Assembly: GCA_012522705.1 (NCBI GenBank)
Contig: JAAYJY010000179.1
Coordinates: forward strand, 1 to 9,483
Length of the DNA stretch: 9,483 nt
Source: Syntrophomonadaceae bacterium
GTDB lineage: Bacteria > Bacillota > Syntrophomonadia > Syntrophomonadales > Syntrophomonadaceae
Reading direction: 5' to 3'
In this document: piece by piece, positions 5,935-9,483 of the stretch
How positions within the stretch are numbered: the first letter of the stretch is position 1
Layout: every line of letters begins with the position of its first letter
Position numbers and translations under genes: made by a program
The notes under the pieces: model-generated
Told to the model about the DNA's origin: nothing
Seen by the model: only the letters and a program-made list of their open reading frames with translations
The model's database searches: none

Positions 5935-5971
5935 ACCATCAGGGGGACGATTCTCACGTCCCCCTGATGGT
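5935..5971. repeat. Perfect 15-bp palindrome with GGGGGACG/CGTCCCCC core
   Basis: The arm 5935-5949 (ACCATCAGGGGGACG) pairs perfectly with 5957-5971 around the loop ATTCTCA. No T-run follows on either strand, so it is unlikely to be a simple terminator. The core matches the ends of the hairpin at 2661-2708, which suggests a dispersed REP-like family. Confidence 0.75.
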
Positions 5972-5979
5972 GTCCAGAC

Positions 5980-6013
5980 GCCAAAAGACCTCCCAGCGGG
6001 GAGGCCTTTTGGC
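5980..6013. terminator. Possible bidirectional terminator hairpin
   Basis: GCCAAAAG (5980-5987) plus CCTCCC (5989-5994) pairs with GGGAGG (5999-6004) plus CTTTTGGC (6006-6013), with one A-C mismatch and loop AGCG. The CTTTTGG arm occurs on both strands, as in bidirectional terminators. It lies between two minus-strand units, 167 nt beyond the alcohol dehydrogenase stop, and may be a second stop for that gene. Confidence 0.4.
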
Positions 6014-6031
6014 TTGAACATGAATCTTGGT

Positions 6032-6056
6032 ATATATGATGGGAGAGATCATATAT
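6032..6056. repeat. 9-bp AT-rich inverted repeat
   Basis: ATATATGAT (6032-6040) and ATCATATAT (6048-6056) are perfect complements around the loop GGGAGAG. It lies in the gene-free stretch 5628-6178. The function is unknown; a regulator-binding site is possible. Confidence 0.5.
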
Positions 6057-6093
6057 CGTAGTGAATAAAACGGATGCCCTAAATTTTATATGA

Positions 6094-6119
6094 ACGGCGT
6101 GGCATGGTGACCACGCCGT
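6094..6119 (-). terminator. Terminator-like hairpin after the alcohol dehydrogenase gene
   Basis: A 9-bp perfect GC-rich stem, ACGGCGTGG (6094-6102) with CCACGCCGT (6111-6119), and an 8-nt loop. It lies 60 nt after the stop codon. On the minus strand it is followed by TCATATAAAATTT, only a weak T-tract. Confidence 0.5.
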
Positions 6120-6178
6120 CGTCTATCCTGGGTTATTGCCAATAAGGAAATGGCGGCCGCTGCAAGCGGTCAGATACC

Positions 6179-7231
6179 TTATGCGTCGGCTTTCAAGACC
6201 ACCTTGATGGCATTGTCGCGGCGTTCTTCAAAGATATCATATCCCTCGGCAACCTGTGACAGGGGCAAAGTATGGGTGATAAGAGGTTTCATATTGATTT
6301 TACCTTCTTTGATCAGGTCGATCAGCTCGGGAATCCGGTTGGCATTGACCAGACCCATCTTGATGGCAATATTCTTGATCCACAATTTATTCATTTCCAC
6401 GATTTGGGGCTTTTCGAAGACGCCGATCAAAGAAATCGTGCCGCCGGGTCTGACTCCGTTAATTGCTCCTTTGAAGGTGGGCTCGAAACCGTTGGCTTCG
6501 ATGGTGACGTCAGCTCCGCGGCCTCCGGTCATATCCTTTAGGGCTTGCACAACATCAACCTTGTTCGGGTTTAATCCATAATCAGCCCAGCCAGCCTTTT
6601 GGGCAAATTCGAGTCTGGATTCATCTATATCTACCGCTACGATCCGGGCCGGTCCCCACAGGCGGGCGGTAGCCATGGCGCACATTCCGACCGGTCCGGA
6701 ACCAAATACCGCAACCGTATCCCCGGGCTGGATTTCGCCTCTCTCGGCGCCAAAGTATCCGGTGGACAGTATATCCCCTACAAACAGGACGTCTTCGTCA
6801 GTCAGACTTTCGGGAATCAGGTGCAGACCGGAATCGGCATAGGGTACTCTCACGTAGTCGGCCTGGCAGCCATCGATCATATAGCCAAATATCCAGCTGC
6901 CAGTGGTGCACTGGGAATAAATGCCGCGGCGGCAATAATAGCATTGCATACATTGGGTGACACAGGATACTGCGACCTTGTCGCCCTTTTTAAACTTGGA
7001 CACACCCGGTCCGACCTCTTCGACGATTCCGCAGAATTCGTGCCCGATAACCCTGCCCGGCTCAACTTCGGGCATACCGCCGTGGCGGATATGTTTATCG
7101 GTTCCGCAGATGGTGGAAGTGGTGACCTTGACGATAGCGTCGGTCGGTTTAGTGATCTGCGGCTTGGGTACCTGATCAAGACTCATGTTTTCCGGGCCGT
7201 GATAAACAAATGCTTTCATAGTGTCTGCCAT
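6179..7231 (-). CDS. Zinc-dependent alcohol dehydrogenase (MDR family)
   Basis: A 350-residue medium-chain dehydrogenase, full length for the family. Catalytic zinc ligands are C42 (STICGTDKH), H64 and E65 (GHEFCGIVEEVG) and probably D153. Structural zinc is held by C94, C97, C100 and C108. The Rossmann motif VFGSGPVG lies at 175-182, and D201 at the end of the next strand (IVAVDIDES) favours NAD(H) over NADP(H). The overall pattern is that of the isopropanol/threonine dehydrogenase-like group; the substrate cannot be fixed from sequence. The start is ATG at 7231 with GGGAGGT 9 nt upstream; a longer open frame to 7312 lacks a site. It appears to be a single-gene unit, insulated from the upstream gene by the terminator at 7341-7392. 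Confidence 0.9.
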   Translation of the reverse strand: MADTMKAFVYHGPENMSLDQVPKPQITKPTDAIVKVTTSTICGTDKHIRHGGMPEVEPGRVIGHEFCGIVEEVGPGVSKFKKGDKVAVSCVTQCMQCYYCRRGIYSQCTTGSWIFGYMIDGCQADYVRVPYADSGLHLIPESLTDEDVLFVGDILSTGYFGAERGEIQPGDTVAVFGSGPVGMCAMATARLWGPARIVAVDIDESRLEFAQKAGWADYGLNPNKVDVVQALKDMTGGRGADVTIEANGFEPTFKGAINGVRPGGTISLIGVFEKPQIVEMNKLWIKNIAIKMGLVNANRIPELIDLIKEGKINMKPLITHTLPLSQVAEGYDIFEERRDNAIKVVLKADA

Positions 7232-7340
7232 TGATTTAATACCTCCCATTAATTTAGATAATTCCGCAATTTTGTTTAAAAAGTAACTGGTTCGGACAAA
7301 TAGAGTTCCCAATTGTGGTTTGTGATCTCCCCCCTCCCAT

Positions 7341-7392
7341 AAAAAAAGACCACAATTTTCGTATCCCGCTCGGGATCTAAAAACGATGGTCT
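7341..7392 (-). terminator. Strong Rho-independent terminator of the DUF2294 gene
   Basis: On the minus strand the stem AGACCA (7392-7387) pairs with TGGTCT (7352-7347). An inner ATCCC/GGGAT stem (7376-7372 with 7367-7363) and a short TTTT/AAAA segment lie inside it. Seven T residues (7347-7341) end it. It lies 57 nt past the stop codon and separates this gene from the alcohol dehydrogenase. Confidence 0.8.
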
Positions 7393-7448
7393 ACCTTGGA
7401 GCAACATTGAAGTGTCTCCTTGATCCACCTATTCAGTTAGATACAAGA

Positions 7449-7847
7449 CTATTGTTCGGTCAGCATGCGGTCAAATATCACCACATGCATCCAAAAATCA
7501 TTTTCCGCCTCGATCATATAATTCTGATGAATGGCTTTTGCGTTAAAAAGCTCCTCAAAATAGGGCACGTTATCTATGGAATGCTGCTTGGCCACCTGCA
7601 TGCGGGCTGAGTTGACCACATCCTTGCCGGCCGTAGTAGCGACGATGTACTTCTCGGGCTCGGTCAGGAAACCTTCCCCCCGTATGATCAGAGTGTCTTC
7701 CCATATCATTATTTTGGTATGATCGACCCCTTTGCCCAATTTGGCCTTGAAATATTTCTCTATGTAGATTTTAAGTTCGTGTTGCAATTTTTTCCGTTTC
7801 CGATCATTGAATCGCTCATAATCTTCCATATGAATCATCGATGACAT
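7449..7847 (-). CDS. DUF2294 / MpsC-domain protein
   Basis: A 132-residue soluble protein with one DUF2294 domain (Pfam PF10057, also named MpsC). Recognisable segments are LIIRGEGFLTEPEKYIV at about 53-69, GKDVVNSARMQVAKQ at about 74-88, and the end NDFWMHVVIFDR. Residues 10-37 are charged and helical (RFNDRKRKKLQHELKIYIEK). In Staphylococcus aureus MpsC belongs to a membrane-potential/bicarbonate-uptake locus (mpsABC), but no MpsA or MpsB partner is seen here and the role of stand-alone copies is not established. The start is ATG at 7847 with AGGGAG upstream; an in-frame extension to 7877 is possible but unsupported. It is transcribed divergently from the CYTH-CHAD gene. Confidence 0.75.
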   Translation of the reverse strand: MSSMIHMEDYERFNDRKRKKLQHELKIYIEKYFKAKLGKGVDHTKIMIWEDTLIIRGEGFLTEPEKYIVATTAGKDVVNSARMQVAKQHSIDNVPYFEELFNAKAIHQNYMIEAENDFWMHVVIFDRMLTEQ

Positions 7848-7910
7848 AAATGACTCTCCCTCATTTATATACCGCATCAGACGTTATTTTTGTTCTCCTA
7901 CAAATGATAA

Positions 7911-7962
7911 ATACCAATATATCATGATTTAGAGCCGCCCCTAAATCATGATATATTGGTAT
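7911..7962. repeat. Perfect 22-bp inverted repeat in the divergent intergenic region
   Basis: The arm 7911-7932 is the exact reverse complement of 7941-7962, separated by the 8-nt spacer AGCCGCCC. The arms are AT-rich (ATACCAATATATCATG...), the spacer is GC-rich. Weak complementarity continues outside (ATGA near 7904, TCAT near 7964). The rest of 7848-8222 is AT-rich and holds no supported gene, only the candidate promoter at 8145-8174. Confidence 0.9.
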
Positions 7963-8144
7963 GTCATTGAGCCACCGCAATGGTTTCCCTCTAATCCACC
8001 AAGCTATGAATTTTACAACAACTATTACAATGTGTATTTTACAGACCAAAATACATTTTGTCAAATTAAGATTAGGAGGCGAGACCAAGCAAAGCTCCTC
8101 CCCATTCCGACGATCGATCCCTTCCGTAATGCACTCGGAGTAAT

Positions 8145-8174
8145 TTGTCGGATAGGCATAGGTTGGGCTACAAT
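8145..8174 (+). promoter_or_regulatory. Candidate sigma-A promoter of the CYTH-CHAD gene
   Basis: TTGTCG at 8145-8150 and TACAAT at 8169-8174 with an 18-nt spacer. Each box differs from consensus by one or two bases. It lies about 50 nt upstream of the start codon in the right orientation. Confidence 0.5.
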
Positions 8175-8222
8175 AAATAGGAATAGAGATGAATAAGGTT
8201 AAATGCAGGAGGTGGCTTAAAC

Positions 8223-9483
8223 ATGAGCCAGATGCAGGAGATAGAGCTGAAGCTGAGGATGGCCAATCCCGCCGATTATCCCCAGCTGGTAAAGGATCCT
8301 ATTTTATCAGACCGGTTTAAGACCGAACAGGTCAGGGTCATCCAATATGCCACCACCTACTACGATACCTGGGACCGGCTCTTGTATCAAAACGGCTACT
8401 CCTACCGGATCAGAAAGGCGACCAGCAGCTGCACCGCTACGGTCAAGGACCAGGGCAGTCAAGGCGGCGGCCTCTTCGTGCGCGGGGAGTGGAATGTCAA
8501 GCTGGACAGCGATGCGCCTGGTATCGAGCCATTCCTTGGCTTACCGGTGGGCGGACAGCTGGAATCCATCGTGAAGGGCCAGGAATTATTACCCCTATTC
8601 CGGACCGATTTCCAGAGGACTGCCATCGATCTGCGCACCGAGACCGGCAGCCTGATCGAGATGGCTGCCGACCTGGGGAGCATCATTGCCGATCAGGCCG
8701 CCGATCCCATATGTGAAGTGGAGCTGGAGTTGAAGGACGGGGAGCCGGTGGATTTGCTCCGCGTGGGGGCGGCGCTGGCGGATATGTATCCGCTGCGGGT
8801 GGGCGACAAGAGCAAGTATGCCCGCGGCCTGGAACTGCTGGGCCTGCCTTCCCATGAGAAACCCAGCCGGCCGGAGATCGATGCGGATGCCAGTGTTGGG
8901 TCGTTCATCCGCGCTCAGGGCATTTTCTATCTGCAGGAGGCTCTGGCCTGGCAGGAGAAATATCTGATCCAACCGGAAGACCCGGAGAGTATCCACCAGA
9001 CAAGGGTCAAGATCCGCCATCTGCGCTCGCTGCTGTCATTTTTCAAGCCGGTCCTGAAAGGGGACCGCTATGGTGATATTACCGACATCCTGAGAGGATT
9101 TGCCGGCGGTTTGGGTTACATCCGGGAATTGGACGTGCTGGCCATGGGTTGGCAGGAGATCATCCGTTCCTACCCCGAACTTCTGGGTGAAGCTGAACAG
9201 TTGAGCAAGCGATTGGCGGCGGAGCGGGCCAAAGAACAAGCTGCGGTATACGAACAGTTGGCCACCGGGGCATTTACACCGGCATTGCTCCGGGTATGGG
9301 CCTGGCTCCTGGAGGGGTTCTGGAACGAAGATGGAAAGGCAGGGCAGCCTTTGAAGCTGTATGTGGAGCAGCGCCTGCTGAAATGGCTGAAACGCCTGGA
9401 TAAGAGCTTAAAGAATAATGATTATAGTGATTTGCAGTCGGTCCACACCTTGCGCATCCAGGGCAAAAAGCTGCGCTATGTAC
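8223..9483 (+). CDS. CYTH-CHAD protein (triphosphate tunnel enzyme fused to CHAD), cut by the right edge
   Basis: The first 420 codons of a larger protein. Residues 1 to about 205 form a CYTH triphosphate-tunnel domain with the signature ExExK as E6-I-E8-L-K10. Basic and acidic tunnel residues include R62, R64, K75, R87 and E89, and a late acidic strand reads CEVELELKDGE. From about residue 224 a CHAD helical domain follows. Its first signature is H258-QTR-VKIRHLR and the second is H408-TLR-IQGKKLRY at the window edge. CYTH enzymes hydrolyse triphosphates, and CHAD domains bind inorganic polyphosphate, so a polyphosphate-related role is likely. The start is ATG at 8223 with AGGAGG at 8207-8212 and a 10-nt spacer. 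The C-terminal end is outside the window. GC content is higher than in the region just upstream. Confidence 0.9.
   Translation, partial: MSQMQEIELKLRMANPADYPQLVKDPILSDRFKTEQVRVIQYATTYYDTWDRLLYQNGYSYRIRKATSSCTATVKDQGSQGGGLFVRGEWNVKLDSDAPGIEPFLGLPVGGQLESIVKGQELLPLFRTDFQRTAIDLRTETGSLIEMAADLGSIIADQAADPICEVELELKDGEPVDLLRVGAALADMYPLRVGDKSKYARGLELLGLPSHEKPSRPEIDADASVGSFIRAQGIFYLQEALAWQEKYLIQPEDPESIHQTRVKIRHLRSLLSFFKPVLKGDRYGDITDILRGFAGGLGYIRELDVLAMGWQEIIRSYPELLGEAEQLSKRLAAERAKEQAAVYEQLATGAFTPALLRVWAWLLEGFWNEDGKAGQPLKLYVEQRLLKWLKRLDKSLKNNDYSDLQSVHTLRIQGKKLRYV

Noticed and set aside
6599..7234. A 211-codon plus-strand open frame
   Set aside because: It is antisense to the alcohol dehydrogenase, whose zinc and Rossmann motifs are intact.
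8062..8106. A riboswitch-like fold before the CYTH-CHAD gene
   Set aside because: Only a 5-bp AGGAG/CTCCT pairing was found, with no conserved core, so it is not better than chance.
7948..8196. An 82-codon plus-strand open frame starting inside the large inverted repeat
   Set aside because: It has no ribosome binding site, its start codon lies in a palindrome arm, it covers the likely promoter of the CYTH-CHAD gene, and it resembles no family I know. A real small protein is not fully excluded.
1..9483. CRISPR array, tRNA or rRNA genes
   Set aside because: No regularly spaced direct repeats, no tRNA-like cloverleaf and no rRNA signature sequence was seen on reading both strands.

Overview
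The window looks like chromosomal DNA of an anaerobic, Gram-positive-type bacterium, probably a Clostridia-like Firmicute. The support is: strong AGGAGG-type ribosome binding sites before nearly every gene, a TTG start, an SLH surface protein, an RsiV-like anti-sigma factor, a ferritin-like diiron protein and a DUF2294/MpsC protein. No rRNA, tRNA, CRISPR array or intact prophage is visible. The species cannot be named from the sequence alone.

Layout. 1-214 (minus): N-terminal part of a transposase running off the left edge. 358-1048 (plus): an intact AbrB-type antitoxin and PIN toxin pair with overlapping genes and a terminator. 1224-2198 (minus): a cytochrome bd subunit II-like membrane protein (CydB) with no cydA beside it and altered signature motifs. 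2342-2658 (plus): a decayed MntA-HepT toxin-antitoxin locus whose 3' end stops at a GGGGACGG hairpin. 2768-3247 (minus): a rubrerythrin-like diiron protein with its own promoter; its leader is partly duplicated downstream of cydB. 3510-5627 (minus): a three-gene operon of ECF sigma factor, RsiV-like anti-sigma factor and exported SLH protein. 5628-6178: no intact gene, but several inverted repeats and a likely zinc-ribbon gene remnant. 6179-7231 (minus): a zinc alcohol dehydrogenase. 7449-7847 (minus): a DUF2294/MpsC-domain protein with a strong terminator. 7848-8222: a divergent intergenic region with a 22-bp perfect inverted repeat. 8223 to the right edge (plus): a CYTH-CHAD protein, truncated by the window.

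How the genes relate. The clearest functional unit is the sigma/anti-sigma/SLH operon, probably a membrane-signalled cell-envelope response. CydB and the ferritin-like protein could both serve oxygen or peroxide defence in an anaerobe, and the repeated leader sequence links the two loci physically. The left half carries marks of gene turnover: a transposase fragment, one intact and one decayed toxin-antitoxin system, and GGGGACG palindromes next to truncated genes. No complete new multi-gene system is evident. The most unusual items are the divergent orphan CydB, the duplicated leader, and the palindromes.
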